Source: Tremella fuciformis (taxonomy: Eukaryota; Basidiomycota; Tremellomycetes; Tremellales; Tremellaceae). From it: 64,000 nt of DNA. The DNA is taken from contig CP136493.1 of the NCBI GenBank assembly GCA_032768795.1, forward strand, positions 2,108,001 through 2,172,000. The letters are read 5' to 3'. Shown here piece after piece: positions 31,603 to 43,856 of the stretch (the stretch's first letter is position 1; every line of letters begins with the position of its first letter). A program made the translations under genes and the position numbers. The notes below the pieces were generated by a model. That model ran no database searches and was not told where the DNA came from. It saw only the letters and a list, made by a program, of their open reading frames with translations.

Positions 31603-32470
31603 ATGAGTGCCGTACCATCCACCACGCAGACGCCATCCGAGTCGGTCAGTACTGCTGCTGTCAACATGACCGACGACAGTCGCGATAAGCCGACCACGAA
31701 GGCAACAGAGAAAACAGAGAATCTCTCAACCGATCAGCGAGTAGGCGCATAGATACCCTCGAGACGAGTGCGCTGACTGGTGCTAGACCACTGCCAAAAG
31801 AAGTCGGGCGCGTAAGCCCGTCAAGCATCACATCGCAGTCGTCGGCTGGTGCGGGACCTGCGGCGAGCGGCCCATGTGGTTCACCGAGGAAGGCGAAGCT
31901 ATTCGCGAGGCTACTGAAGAGGAGAGGGAGAATTGGGCCAATCACCGGAAGCCGGGCTCTGACAAGGACGCATCGGACGCCACGGGCGATAGCGAGGTCG
32001 AAGATGTGTCCGACCCTTATGAGAGCGAAGGCCCCGAGCCCGGCTCCATGAGAGTGGGCAAGGAGTCTGCGGGGGATCATGAGAGACCGCCCATGTCATC
32101 CGGTTCCAACCCGGGCACCGACGTCAAGCCGGAGGACGGAACGGCGGGCACGAACGGACCCCCTGCCGACCACAACGATGCCGCCGATGACGCGTCCGGC
32201 CGAGAAGACCATACGATGGGGGCCCGCGACAAGGCGGGTCACTTCAAGTGTGACATTGGGCGCATGATGTCTACATTCGGATCTGTGTCCGAGGGGTCGG
32301 ACGTTGAGCGAGAGGAGCAGGTAGCCGTGATCGAGGACCCCAATCGCCCCTCTCAAACCGGGGCGGACACGGCAGCCAGACTTGGGCGACCGGACACCCG
32401 CATAATTTGCTCGTCGGCAGAGGAGTTGGAGGAGGCGGCTCTCACCGAGTCGCACCCTCCTGTGCAGTAG
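31603..32470 (+). CDS. Tandem-family orphan protein, copy 2, two exons
   Basis: Structure: join(31603..31740, 31787..32470), 273 aa. The 46-nt intron (GTAGGC donor, GCTGAC branch, GCTAG acceptor) sits at the same place as in copy 1. Exon 2 begins with TTAKRSRAR and then HHIAVVGWCGTCGERPMWF, aligning with the CxxC/Trp module of copy 1. The remainder is Asp/Glu/Ser/Pro-rich, shares TDVKPEDG and PPAD..DAAD with copy 1 and ends in HPPVQ like the gene at 28764. ATG-to-ATG distance to copy 1 is 1,289 bp. No known domain. Function unknown. Confidence 0.7.
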
Positions 32471-32623
32471 CCCACCATTACCTTTGCCATCTGTACATAC
32501 AGTATGCACAGCTTAGTGCCTTTGACTTGCGCGGCTATACTGAACGTGCCCGAAAGCGAGATGCAATGCAAGTGAGATGACATTATAAAGACGTACTAAG
32601 GATACAGCCCTCCACTAGCCCCG

Positions 32624-34460
32624 TTAAGCCTCCCCCGCCCCAGCCGGCCCAACCGCCTTCTCGTCCGCCTGATGCTGCCTCCGCCTGGCCAAGCCCTCGG
32701 TGACCTCGCTCTCAAACACGTCGACCTTGGCCTCGGCAAAGCCCCTCGCGGGGACCCGCCTCTCGAAGAGCAGATCGATCTCTGCGAAACTGCGACCGGT
32801 GACATCCGGAACGCGGTAGTAGGTGTAGACGACACAGAGGAGACAGCTGCCACCCCAGAAGAAGGCGGCGTAGTTGGACCAGCCCCACTGGGTCGGGTTG
32901 ATCATGTAGGGCGTCAGGACAGACGCAACAATGTTGACGACGTTGTAGAGGTTGCGACCCAGGACGACCGTCTTGATCTGCAGCCGGCGCGTCGACAGCT
33001 CGGCCACGAGCGAGTAGGCGACGGTGCCGACTGTCAGCTGATAGAACAGCGCCCAGACGATCATCATGACGCCCGTGGCCATGCTGCCGGCCTGCCGGTG
33101 GGCGGCGGGCACGAGCCCCAGGAAGCCCATGACGAAGAGGGCGGCGCAGAGGCCGCAGAGGCCGTAGAGGTAGAGGGACCGCCGGCCAATGCCGTACGCC
33201 ATGAGCGTCCACGCGCCGAAGACGCCGACCATGTTGATGGCGTACTGGCCCATCGCGAACGAGTAGCTCGTGCTCTCGTCCAGACCGGCCTGCTGGAGGA
33301 AGTAGGACGAGAAGCCTGAGAACGAATTGCCGCTGAGGTTCTGGATGGCCCACACCATGCACACGATCTCGGTGCGGCGCAGGTCGACGCCGCGGAAGCA
33401 GTCGAGGTAGGACGCGCCTGCCGTCAGGTCGGTCTCGAGCTCCGTCGTGTGGCGCATCATGTCGAGCGTCTCGTCGACGTCCCACCGCTTGGTCGGATCG
33501 GCGAGCGAGACGCCCGAGGGCGAGGTGAGGCGCAGGAGGGAGCGGCGCGCGTCGGCGAGGCGGCCGTGGCGGACGAGCCACCAGGGCGATTCGGGCGCGA
33601 GGACGACGGCGACGAGCAGGCCGGGGATCCACATCCATTGCAGGGCGTAGGGGATGCGGTACGACCATTCGTCGGTGCGCCCGACCATGGCTTTGATCAC
33701 GCCGACGCCGACGAGCTGCCCGAGACCCCAGCAGAAGTTGACGTAGCACGTGAGGTAGCCGCGCAGCGCGACGGGGCACACTTCGGACGCGTAGGTGATT
33801 GTCACTGGCGGCGTTAGCTCAAGACTTGAGCCGCAGGGCTGGCTTACGGGTCTGGAAGACACCCCAGGGCAGGCCCGCCAGGATCTCGGCGACGAGGAGG
33901 GTCTGGACATTGGTGGCTGTGAAGAAGATGGCGATGAGCCCGGACAGGAGGACGAGGCAGGCGATGACGGTGTAGCGGTACCCGAAGCGCTCCGAGACGT
34001 AGCCGTTAATGAAGAGACCGATGATCTCACCAACGTTGACACCGTTCGAGAGGCCCGCTTGCCACGACGCGGGCACTTGATACGACCCGTCGGGCTGCAG
34101 CTGCCCGAACTGCTTCTTGAAGGGTGTGAAGCCGTCTGCCAGTTAGCGCTGCCACCCTGCGTGGGCTCGTCTTGGAAGGTGGACCCACAGAAGTTGGACA
34201 AGAGACACACGTCGTACCCCTCCATACAGATAGTCGAGGATATGAGGACCGACCACATGACTGCTTTGGGGTAGAGACGTATGCCCTGCCAGAGGGACAT
34301 GGCGTGCTCTTTGTCTGTCCGTCAGGACTCGTAGTGTCAAGGGGGACTCGGACTCGCCTGATGCCCGACGAGCATTGCTTGTGATGTGCGCGAAAGACTC
34401 GTCCTTGTTGTCGGTGTCTGGGGCGACGTGGCCGGGAGAGGGAGGATGGGAGGGGGACAT
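32624..34460 (-). CDS. MFS sugar transporter, alpha-glucoside permease-like
   Basis: complement(join(32624..33804, 33848..34135, 34189..34314, 34358..34460)), 565 aa, all phases consistent. Introns are 43-53 nt; the first has a GC donor (GCGAGT). The protein has the fungal sugar-porter layout: polar N-terminus, DKEHAMSLWQG before TM1, GYD in TM1, NGYVSERFGYR in the TM2-3 loop, GLPWGVFQT and YASEVCP in TM4-5, PESPWWLVRHGR before the central loop, then six further membrane segments with GRRSLYLYG. These features fit the maltose/alpha-glucoside:H+ symporter group, but substrate cannot be read from sequence. It starts the metabolic cluster, divergent from the aldehyde dehydrogenase across a 1.1-kb gap. 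Proton-coupled uptake at the plasma membrane is the expected role. Confidence 0.93.
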
Positions 34461-35569
34461 GGCGACGAGGGAAGAGGACAGGTGAGGAGGACACGGAACG
34501 CGACTCTGCAGCTCTATGTCTATGATCTATCGATCACGCTACACGCTACAAACTGCTGTTTAGAGAAGAAGCATCTACTTTGAGGCCACGCGACATGAAA
34601 AAGTTGGCGTCGGGTCAGGGTCTTTGACGGCATTAGGCTAAGCATCTTGCCTTCAAGCTCTCCCCTCTCCCTTGCTCTCCCCTCACGCCAAGCGGCGGCC
34701 AGCAGCTGCCGCATCGGCAGTTGCCTTTGATCCCGGCCTCATTGGTCCAACGCCAAAACGCCGGCCGGAGCTGTGCTGCCCGACTGAGCGAGGTATCACT
34801 CCGGGTCCCCCTTGACCGACGGCGAGGGGAGGGGTGGGGTGGTGATTGGGGTTGGGGTGTAGTATGCATTCCTCCAAGCTTCATGGGCCGCTCGGGGCGG
34901 GGTAGAGCACGACGCCTCGTCGAGCATCGCCAAGTGGAGGAGGAGTTGGCATCGCTTGATCGGCCATGTTCGGCAACAGGGAGTGACTGACCATCTGTGC
35001 ACATGGACAGGGACAAAAGGAGAGCGAGTGACTGCCCTCCTTTGCCCGGTGTGTCGCCCCATTCCTCTCCCCTCTTAATAAGCCACCAGCGTCCTCATGC
35101 ATAGCGAGTGTCCCTCGGTCGCCCCGCCCCGCCCCTCCCCCTTCAGAATCAACTGATCGATCTGTCTTCTGTAAGTTGGTTATTGGTTATCGAAGCCGAT
35201 CGTCTCCGAGGGTCAAGCCAGGAGAGGTACCCGAGGTCGCAGGGGTCGTATCTACCCGCCGAGTTGTATTGTCCCGACTAAGTCCGTCTTGTGGGGTGTC
35301 GATGGGGATGACAAGGCCCCGGTTCATGCTTTACCGGGTGTTCATTCAGGATCATTGCTAAGATCCAAAAGGCGTAACACGAGAGGAACAGGAAGCAACA
35401 AGCAAGAGGTGGACGACCGGTTCATCTATTTACCGCGTCACCCCTTACCCCGACCCCGCCTCTACTCCAGCGTCGAAAGAGTATATAGAGACTCGTAGAC
35501 ACCCCGCACAGCCCATCCTCATCCCCGCTTTGTAATAGTCTGTACTGGAGAGAGAAGAAGCACAACAAA
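34461..35569. promoter_or_regulatory. Divergent intergenic region between MFS carrier and aldehyde dehydrogenase
   Basis: 1.1 kb without coding signal. A TATATA box at 35482-35487 lies about 85 bases before the dehydrogenase ATG. It is C/T-rich near 34780-34860. It probably holds both promoters. Confidence 0.55.
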
Positions 35570-37488
35570 ATGGCCCCTACCTTCACCCACGAGTTCAACC
35601 ACACCGCCTTCAAGGGCACCGTCGAGGTCCCCATTGGCCTCTTCATCGACGGCAAGTGGTCGACCTCGGACGACAAGAATGCCAAGACCATCGAGTGAGT
35701 CTCCCCCCTTCATACGGCACCCATCCAGGTGTATCACGTAGGCTGGGCACCCAGCTGGATAGTCGCTGGGCGCGACGTGGCACTTGTGTAGTGACTGGGT
35801 GTCTACACACTCCAGGCACATCGGACACTCGGCTGCGCCTCGTGTGTCTCGGTGCTGACCCGCAGCGTCGTCAACCCCACCGACGGCAAGCTCATCGTGT
35901 CCATCCCCGAAGGCCTCCCAGCAGACGTAGACCGCGCCGTGGCAGTGGCCGACAAGGCTTTCCACTCGACATGGGGCACCAACGTGGCGGGCTTTGAGCG
36001 GGGCAAGTACCTGTTCAAGCTGGCGGAATTGATGGAGCGGGATATCGACATTTTGGCCAGCTTGGAGGCGCTGGACAACGGAAAGACATTCGCCATTGCC
36101 AAGGGCTTTGACGTGGGTTCCTCCATCTCTACAGCCTCGGTCCACTGGGCTGACTTATAGGTTACCGAGTCCGCAGCCGTCTTCCGCTACTACGGCGGGT
36201 GGGCAGACAAGATCGAGGGCAAGGTGCTCGAGGTCAACAGCAGCAAGCTCGCCTACACCCTTCACGAGCCCGTCGGCGTCTGCGGCCAGATCAGTGGGTC
36301 CCTCTTCTCACACGCCGAAACACGTTGACACGCAGTCCCCTGGAACTTCCCCCTCTACATGTTCTCATGGAAGGTCGCGCCCGCGCTCGCGACCGGCTGC
36401 ACGGTCGTCATCAAGCCGTCCGAGCTCACGCCGCTCACCGCGCTCTACATGTCCAAGCTCATCAAAGAGTCCGGCCTCCCAGACGGCGTCGTCAACATCA
36501 TCGTCGGCTACGGCCAGACCGTCGGCAACGCCCTCGCCGCCCACCCGGGCGTCGACAAGGTCGCCTTCACCGGCTCGACCGCCGTCGGGCGCAAGGTCAT
36601 GGAAGAGGCGTCCAAGTCGAATATCAAAAAGGTCACCCTCGAGCTCGGCGGCAAGGGCGCCAACATCATCTTTGACGACGCAGACTTTGAGCAGGCCGTC
36701 AAGTACGCCGCGCAGGGCTTCCTGTTCAACCACGGCCAGACATGCTGTGCCGGCACGCGGCTCTTTGTGCACGAAAAGATCTACGACAAGTTCGCAAAGG
36801 CCTTCCAGGCCGCCGCGCAGAAGATCAAGGTCGGCGACCCGTTCGACCCCGCCTCGTACCAGGGCCCGCAGGTCTCGCAGACACAGTACGACCGCATCAT
36901 GAACTACGTCGAGTGCGGCAAGCAGGAGGGCGCAACGGTCATCACGGGCGGCAAGAGGCACGGCAAGACCGGATACTTCATCGAGCCGGTAAGCCATCCA
37001 CCAAGAAATAAATTTATTCCGTGCTCACATGCAGACCATCTTTGGCGACGTCACGTCCAACATGAAGATTGTGCGTGAGGAGATCTTCGGCCCCGTCATC
37101 GCCATGACCAAGTTCTCTTCAGAGGACGACGTAATCAAAGCCGCCAACGACTCAAATTACGGTCTGTCCGCCGGTATCTTCACCCAGAACCTTTCCCGTG
37201 CGCACAGGCTCGCCGCAAAATTGAAGGCTGGCACGGTGTGGATAAATTGCTTCAACGAGTTGCACCCGCAGATTCCATTCGGCGGCTTCAAGGAGTCTGG
37301 TGAGTCGATTCTGAGCCTCTGGGATCGTCCAGAGAGTCGCCAGGAGCAACATTGTCGAGAAAGAAGCTGATTTCGGAGGTCTCGGCCGCGAGCTCGGCCC
37401 TTACGCAATCGAGAACTACACCGAGATCAAGGCGGTGCAGGTCAACCTCAGCGGCGCCCCCGGTATCGAGCTGGCAGGTGTTCTTTGA
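35570..37488 (+). CDS. NAD(P)+-dependent aldehyde dehydrogenase
   Basis: join(35570..35694, 35866..36112, 36161..36293, 36336..36988, 37035..37299, 37379..37488), 510 aa; every junction keeps phase. It oxidises an aldehyde to the acid with NAD(P)+. Family landmarks in order: PWNFPL (about residue 170), FTGSTAVG (Rossmann loop, about 246), ELGGKGAN with the general-base Glu (about 272), GQTCCAG with the catalytic Cys (about 303), EEIFGPV (about 405) and PFGGFKESG near the C-terminus. Length is normal for class 1/2 ALDHs. No mitochondrial presequence or peroxisomal C-terminus (ends ELAGVL), so it is probably cytosolic. Next to dihydroxyacetone genes, glyceraldehyde, glycolaldehyde or formaldehyde are candidate substrates; this is inference from context. 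Confidence 0.96.
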
Positions 37489-38757
37489 GCTCTGCGGGCC
37501 GGGAGAGGCAAATGGTGTACGATGTGAGCAGTCAAAATTGATACGAAGGAAACGAAGGAGATTCGCGATTTTCTTTATTGTACGCTTCGGTGGAGGTCGT
37601 CAGCGTGCGCTCTGGGGTATGCATGGTCATGCGCTTTCGCTCTGCTGGGCGATTTGGATGCATACGATGCATGGCGAGAGTTTTTTCTCGCTCGGATGAG
37701 GGTTGAGTAGAGTGCCACCGCGGTGCCACATTCGCGTGAAAGGGGGTATTAGGAATTTGGTTCCGTCCCTAATCTCGCTAAGCGATATTATAATCGGCTG
37801 GATCTTGTTTACTAATGCGGACGAGCCTTTGGATGAACCACTTCCTTCCTCGCTTCATGCATACTGCATACTGTGTGGGAAAACGTCAGACTCGGCAAGC
37901 ATATGCTTTGACCTCTCATCCGTCTGGCGCCATCTGTCCACTGTGCATGAAGGGCTGGAACAGACGGTGCCTGTAAGAATCTGAACGGCGCCGGACATCA
38001 CCGACCTTTCGATGACGCCCTCCATGCAGTAGTGGACCTCTACTACCATCTGGATATAACGTCTTGTCGTCACTGAATAGGGTGAAGATCCTATCCTAGA
38101 GTACAACTGGGTGCCCTTCGGGTGTGGTCCATCTGGGCTGCACGCGTGTAGAGCAATGTGAGTGATGACGGGAATGACGCGCGCGAGCGGTCCGTGCGGG
38201 TGCCGATCGGCATTGGGGGATCTTCAACGAGCTCCACCTACAGATCCCTTCCATAGAGCAGTGCCACACTGCCACATTTGAGGATCCTTGCGTTCCACAA
38301 CCTTCCGTTACCCGTGGGTGCCGATGTATCGTCCACGCCCCCGGCTGTTCCCCGGGCTGAGTGTTTGGGACTCCGGCTACTCTACCGGACGCCTGTATGC
38401 TTGCGGGCAATCCTCAGGTTTAGCATTCCAGAGATGCCGGTGCAGCATACATGTAGACCTCTCATCATGGCTGCCCCGGCCGATTTGCCATTCCGGCGTG
38501 ACGGCGACTTTGACCAAAAATCACGGCGGGATGCGGAGTGATCCGTGCACATTGATGTGCACTCGGGTTTTCACCGGCCAACGCAGAATCCATTGCCGGT
38601 TTTGGGCTCTGCCCAGTATAGCACCGTCCCGAAAAGCTCCACGTGTGTGGAGACACGCGGTACCAGCGAGACCACCGGCAACTACGCCTGTATGAACCTG
38701 GGCCATTATGTAGTTGCTTTTGAGCCACGCCGATACCCCCGAGGCCCCGCACAGACC
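37489..38757. promoter_or_regulatory. Intergenic region upstream of dihydroxyacetone kinase with a CGG-N8-CCG site
   Basis: No gene is recognised in 1.27 kb. CGG-CTACTCTA-CCG at 38374-38387 is an inverted pair of CGG triplets, the general form of site bound by Zn2Cys6 dimers, about 370 bp before the kinase ATG. Such sites occur by chance, so this is only a candidate operator for the regulator at 46877-49532. Confidence 0.3.
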
Positions 38758-40855
38758 ATGTCGGATCGCCACTTTTTCCACGACAAGTCGGATTTGGTAG
38801 CCCAATTCCTCAGCGGCTTCACTGCCACCCGCCCCGACCTCCATCTCAAGCGCGAGGCCCGCGTCGTACATCGCGTACGGCGGGACACGAACAATGTCGC
38901 ACTGATCTCAGGCGGCGGAGGGGGCCATGAGCCGGGCGCGGTAGGGATGGTCGGGCAAGGCGGACTGGAGGCCGCTGTCATCGGGGACATCTTTGCCAGT
39001 CCTAGAGCGGAGCAAGTGCTCGCTGCGATTGAGGCTGTCCCGAGCGACAAGGGGACGATACTGATCACGCCGAACTGTGAGTAGCGTTGCCCGCCCAGCT
39101 TTCTGGCGACCGCGATGGAATGACACCGAAGATACCGGGGACAATCTGCATTTCGGCCTCGGGCGGTACATGGCCAAGAGTCAAGGGATCTCCAACGTCG
39201 AGCTGGTCGTGGTGGGAGACGACATCTCGCTCCCCCGATCGCAAGGAGCCCTCGTTGGTCGGCGATGCCTCGCGGGTATCATTCTCGGTGAAGAGTCCGA
39301 TGAGGCTTTGCGCTATACTAACAGGCCAGTGTGCAAAATACTAGGCGCGGCTTCCGAGGCAGCCTTCGAATTCGACCAGATCGTGAAACTCGGCCGCGCC
39401 ATGTCGCCGGCCATGGCATCTGTCTGCGCGGCCCTCGACCACTGCCATGTTCCCGGCCGTGGGGGCGCGCCTCGCATCGGCAATGGATTCGTGGAAATTG
39501 GACTGGGCCTACACAACGAAAAGGTGGGTCGTAAAACCTTGCGACAAGTTCCATTACAGCTTAGGGGGTGATCACGATGGCACAACCTCGGCCAGACGAG
39601 CTCGTCCAGCAGCTTCTCGACCACCTTCTTTCGCGCTCGGATGGCGACCACGACTACTTGAAAACTGCGGCGGGCGACACACTCGTACTGATCGCAAACG
39701 ACCAAGGGGGCATGTCGTTCCTGGAACTGGGGGCGCTGCTCGACCAAGCCGTCATCGAGCTGGGTAGGTCTGCAACTGGCGGCTCTGTTGACGCAAGCAG
39801 CTAGGCGGGGCGTGTCTCCCACGCGGAGCCTGGTCGGCTCATTCATGGGCTCGATGAACATGCCCGGATTCTCCTTCACATTGCTCAACGTGACCAGCCT
39901 CGCTGCTACTTGCGACTTTGTATCGGTCGACGATATACTGGGGATGCTTGATGAGGGGCATGGCTGTGCATCATGGCCGACAGCACCGCAAAAGGTGACC
40001 ATCGTCCAGGGTTCCATAGAGACTTCTCGGCCGCCCAGTCCCCAAGGCTGGATAGGGTCACAGCGACTCAACTCGACCTTTGCGGAGTTCCCTATCACAG
40101 GTGAGTGAACGTCAGCATGTATGGAGACATACAGTATTGGCTACCCATCCAGTCGATCCCAACCGCGCAATGGCGGCCATCCGCCGATCGTGCGATCGAT
40201 TGATAAGTATCGAGAGCGAGTTGACAGAGTGGGACACGGCAAGTCTTGCTTGCGAACCCATGTGAGGGACTGAATCATGGTAGTACCTCGGCGACGGAGA
40301 CTGCGGAGACACCTGCACCCTGGGAGCTAAGGCTGTCAAGGCGGCGCTGGATGACGGCCTGGTCGGCGACGGCGACCTGATAAACATTTTCCGCCGTCTG
40401 ACCGAGATTGTGCAGCGTGAGTCGAGCGGTTGGTGGCCCGCTTAGGCCTAGGAACGTGCGGCGGCACTCTTGGGGCCATCTCGGCCGTCTTCCTTGGTGG
40501 AATCACCACTGCCCTCTGTGACGCTGCACTGTCAGGCTCGACAATGTCTTGCACCCTGTTCGGGCTGCTGGCGATACAAGGTCTGGACAGCGTCAAGGAG
40601 CGCACGACGGCCCGGGTCGGACACCGGACCATCATGGACGCGCTGATACCCTTTTGCGCGACCCTGTCTGCCACCGGAGGCTTGTCGCAGGCCGTCGAGG
40701 CGGCCGCTAGAGGCGCCGAGTCCACGCGGAGTCTCCGACCAAGACTGGGCAGAGCCGCTTACATTGGCAAAGAGGCAGTGGCGTCAATGACGCCTGATCC
40801 TGGTGCAATGGCATTTGTTGCGGTCGTCCAAGGAATTAGCGAGGCTCTAACTTGA
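38758..40855 (+). CDS. DAK: Dihydroxyacetone (glycerone) kinase
   Basis: join(38758..39076, 39132..39287, 39330..39523, 39565..39763, 39801..40100, 40153..40238, 40284..40416, 40452..40855), 596 aa, the usual length for single-chain ATP-dependent Dak. It phosphorylates dihydroxyacetone to DHAP. DhaK domain: HFFHDKSDLV start, ALISGGGGGHEP (about 50-60), GDIFASP, YTGDNLHFGL, and LDHCHVPGR near residue 195 with the substrate-binding His. DhaL domain: GDGDCGDTCTLGAKA (about 420), GGTLGAIS, GHRTIMDALIPF and the C-terminal DPGAMAFVAVVQG, which carry the Mg-ATP site. Introns are 35-55 nt; intron 6 (40239-40283) is GC-AG with GCAAGT. The 35-nt intron 7 could instead end six bases earlier. It is convergent, tail to tail, with the transketolase-family gene 54 bp away. 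Confidence 0.94.
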
Positions 40856-40909
40856 GAAGCTCGTTCATAGGTCACCATGCATGCGATATTCATATCGTAC
40901 AGTTGAATC

Positions 40910-43419
40910 CTAATGACCAAGCGGAGCAAGAGTACCAAGCAGCAGCTCCTCATAGTCACCGACCTCAGGTCTATCCCACGCATCTCCGCTCTTCCGCGTC
41001 TGCACCCACGCCCCGATCTTCTCCACGAGGTTGTCTATGCCGAAGCCAAAGTAGTTGTAAAGCGTCTCTTGAGGAGCAGAGTGACCAAAGGTGTGCATGT
41101 GGCAGCCGGCATGGGCGTACCTGCTCCACCCGAGCGAGCCCCAAGCCTCGATCGCGACGACCAAAGACTTGTCGCTGGGGATCACCGCCCGTCGGTACGA
41201 CCGCGGCTGGGCGTCAAAGTGCTTGAATGAAGGCATGGACACAACGCGTGTCTTCAGGCCCATCTTTGAGAACTTAGCAGCGACTTCGACGGCGCGGAAG
41301 ACCTCGCCCCCGGTGGCGAGCAGCGTCAAGTCAGGCGTCTCCGCCTCGTCCCCGACGATCACATATCCGCCCTTGGCGACCTTGTGTCGGTCTGTGCCAG
41401 CGAGCAGCGACAGCGCCTGGCGCGACAGTGCCAAAAGTGACGGGAGGACTTCGTCGCCCAGGGCTAGAAGGTACGCCCCGATCACCTCCTCCGCGTCCGC
41501 CGGCCGGATGAAGTTGAAATCTGGCATGGCCCGGAACAACGAGGGGAGCGCGACGGGCTGGTGAGTCGGACCGTCCTCTCCGATACCAATGGCATCGTGG
41601 GTCGCGATACCTATGAAGCGCAGCTTTTGTAGTGCCGACATGCGCGCAGCCGGTGCGGCGTAGAGCCAAAACATGAAGAAGGTGGACATGATGCTACGAT
41701 CAACAACCGAGTCGCCTGCACTGGGGGTGACTCACGGGATGAACATGCCCTTCTTGTATGCCGCAAAACCGTTGCCCACAGCCACCATCGCAAACTCGCG
41801 AATACCGTAGCGTATCTGTCTGCCCGAATAGTCCCCGCGCCCGCTCGTTGGCTGTTCAATCAGGCCAGATCAGGGGAGTCTACGACTGAAGAGCTCACCT
41901 TCTGGAACTCGACCTGGCCCTTGTAGTTGACAAAAGTCGACTCCATCAAGTCGGCACTCCCAGATACGAAAGTCGGATCGCTGGGAACCAGGGCATTGAC
42001 GACAATGCCGCTCGCCTTGCGTGTCGGAATAGGCGTCTGAGGCAAGTCAGACTTGGCAGGCAGATCCTTCTCCCATCCCTCCCTCAGCTTGCCCGCAAGA
42101 CGACGCTCGAGCTCTGCGGCCTCCTTTGGGTATACCGCTTTGTATTTGGCGAACAGATCATTCCACTCCGACTCGAGCTTGGCACCTCGCTCCTTGCAAC
42201 CCTTGAAGTATTCATAGCATTCTGGTGGGACGACAAACTTTTCGTCCGGGTTGAAGCCGAGTTGCTTTTTGACGTGAACGACATCGCTGGCACCCAATGC
42301 GGCACCGTGGACCGGCGCCGAGTTTTGCTTTGAGGACCCAAGACCAATGATGGTACGGATATTCACCAATGTCGGCTTTCCTTTGGTCTGTTTCGCCTGG
42401 TCAAGCGCGGCAACAACTGCCGCCAGCTGCAGATTAGCAATCCGAGCGCTTCTCGCCGGAGGTCGTGTACTCTGTACTCACGTCGTTCGACCCGTCATAC
42501 ACCTCAATCACCTCCCACCCCGTCGCCTTGAGCTTGGCCGAGGTGTCATCCGTGAAGCACTCGTCAATGTTGCCGTCAACAGTAATGGCGTTGTTGTCAT
42601 AGATCAGGATCAAGTTGTCCAGTCCAAAGTGGCCCGCCATGGAGATGGCTGCGTCGATCAGCTATCTACTCCACTCTCAGAGCCTGTCTCACCCTCTTGG
42701 CCGACGCCCTCCTGCAGACAGCCGTCGCCGGTGAAACAGTAGATCTTGCCGTCAAAGATGGGGTAGTCGTCACGATTATATGTGGCGCCGAGATTCTTGC
42801 CGGCCATGGCCAGACCAACGGCGTTTGCAATGCCCTGCCCCAGAGGTCCAGTCGTGACCTCGACACCGGGAAACTCGATCTCAGGGTGACCCGCGGCGAT
42901 GCCGTGCATGGTGGGCGCGTGATACTTGCGAATCTCGTCGAGGGTCCACCGCTCGTATCCGGAAAAGTGCAGCATCAGATACTGCAGCAGACAGGCGTGA
43001 CCGGCGGAGAGCACAAAGCCTAGCACATCAACACGAGGCGCGGCAGAGAGGAAGCTGCCAACGGTCCCGCGCAAGCCAGTCGGGGTTGGCGGGGTTGTAG
43101 CGCATTTGATAACGCCAGAGCGCGACACCTATCGCGGCAGCACCCATGACGGTCCCGGGATGCCCGCCATTGAACTGCGCCAGCGTTAGACATGACCTCA
43201 ATGATCGGTGAACAACATGACTCACCTCTTGGCAGAGATCCGCAGCGAGACATCTGATAGTATTCAGCACGAGGATCTCGTCCCCGGCCTAAAGTTTTAT
43301 CAGCTACTTCCTTGCGGCGGCTCTCTGCCCACACTCACTGGCGCAGCCTTCGCCGGAACCTTTGGCTCTTGCTTCAAGTCCGGACCGTGCTCAGCTTGAA
43401 ATTGTTCGCTGGCGATCAT
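40910..43419 (-). CDS. Transketolase-family enzyme, probable dihydroxyacetone synthase
   Basis: complement(join(40910..41693, 41736..41851, 41899..42426, 42482..42648, 42693..43019, 43063..43174, 43226..43288, 43339..43419)), 677 aa, all phases consistent. Thiamine-pyrophosphate enzyme: NGGHPGT near the N-terminus, SAGH, TTGPLGQGIANAVG, GDG (about 185) to DNN (about 213) forming the TPP motif, then GIREFAM and GEDGPTHQPVALPSL in the pyrimidine domain and FIRPADAEEV. Length fits transketolase or dihydroxyacetone synthase (formaldehyde transketolase). The HQPVALPSL wording and the adjacent kinase favour the synthase; ordinary transketolase cannot be excluded. The C-terminus is APLGH, without the peroxisomal signal typical of methylotrophic yeast enzymes, so it is probably cytosolic. 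A TATATAT box lies about 78 bp upstream of the ATG. Confidence 0.92.
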
Positions 43420-43856
43420 TGTGTATGCAAAGCTGTGTATCGTGCAAGCTACCTATGCATTGACAACCATTGCCGCCGTTCCCCCTCCCGACATATATAC
43501 TGTGCATGATGCACCCCTTGTACCGAACGAGAAATCTCCAACAGGTTCGGAGTGATGAAGCTGACAGCGGAGTGATATCGTAGCCCACCCTGACCATAGC
43601 CCCGTTCCCCTTGCTTTAACCCCGAAGTCATTTGCAGCTCTCCGCTGGAGACCCACTTTCCCCAAGGTGCATACCTGCCCCGGTCAGCGGCGTGAGCACC
43701 TCGGAGTGGTGCAAGGGGCGCCCTCCCGGGTGAGGGGGACCCCATGGTGTGGATGTGCTCCAAGAATAGCTCTGTGCGCGAGTATAAGAAAGGCTTGGCT
43801 GGATGTGGCATCCCGCATAAGCCTCCAAATTGAACCTCAATCACATTCCAACCACC
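43420..43856. promoter_or_regulatory. 437-bp bidirectional promoter between synthase and second sugar carrier
   Basis: Both flanking genes start here. On the minus strand a TATATAT box sits at 43494-43500; on the plus strand a TATAAG box sits at 43783-43788, about 70 bp before the carrier ATG. CGG triplets at 43681, 43688 and 43702 cluster midway, possible half-sites for a Zn2Cys6 factor. The shared promoter predicts co-regulation. Confidence 0.55.

Noticed and set aside
32672..33319. 215-codon plus-strand ORF opposite the MFS carrier, and a 355-codon minus ORF in another frame
   Set aside because: Both are shadows of the GC-rich MFS coding exon, with Arg/Pro- or Asp/Glu/Arg-rich composition and no domain.
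36365..36997. 210-codon minus-strand ORF over the aldehyde dehydrogenase
   Set aside because: Antisense shadow of a long GC-rich exon; the plus strand carries all ALDH motifs.
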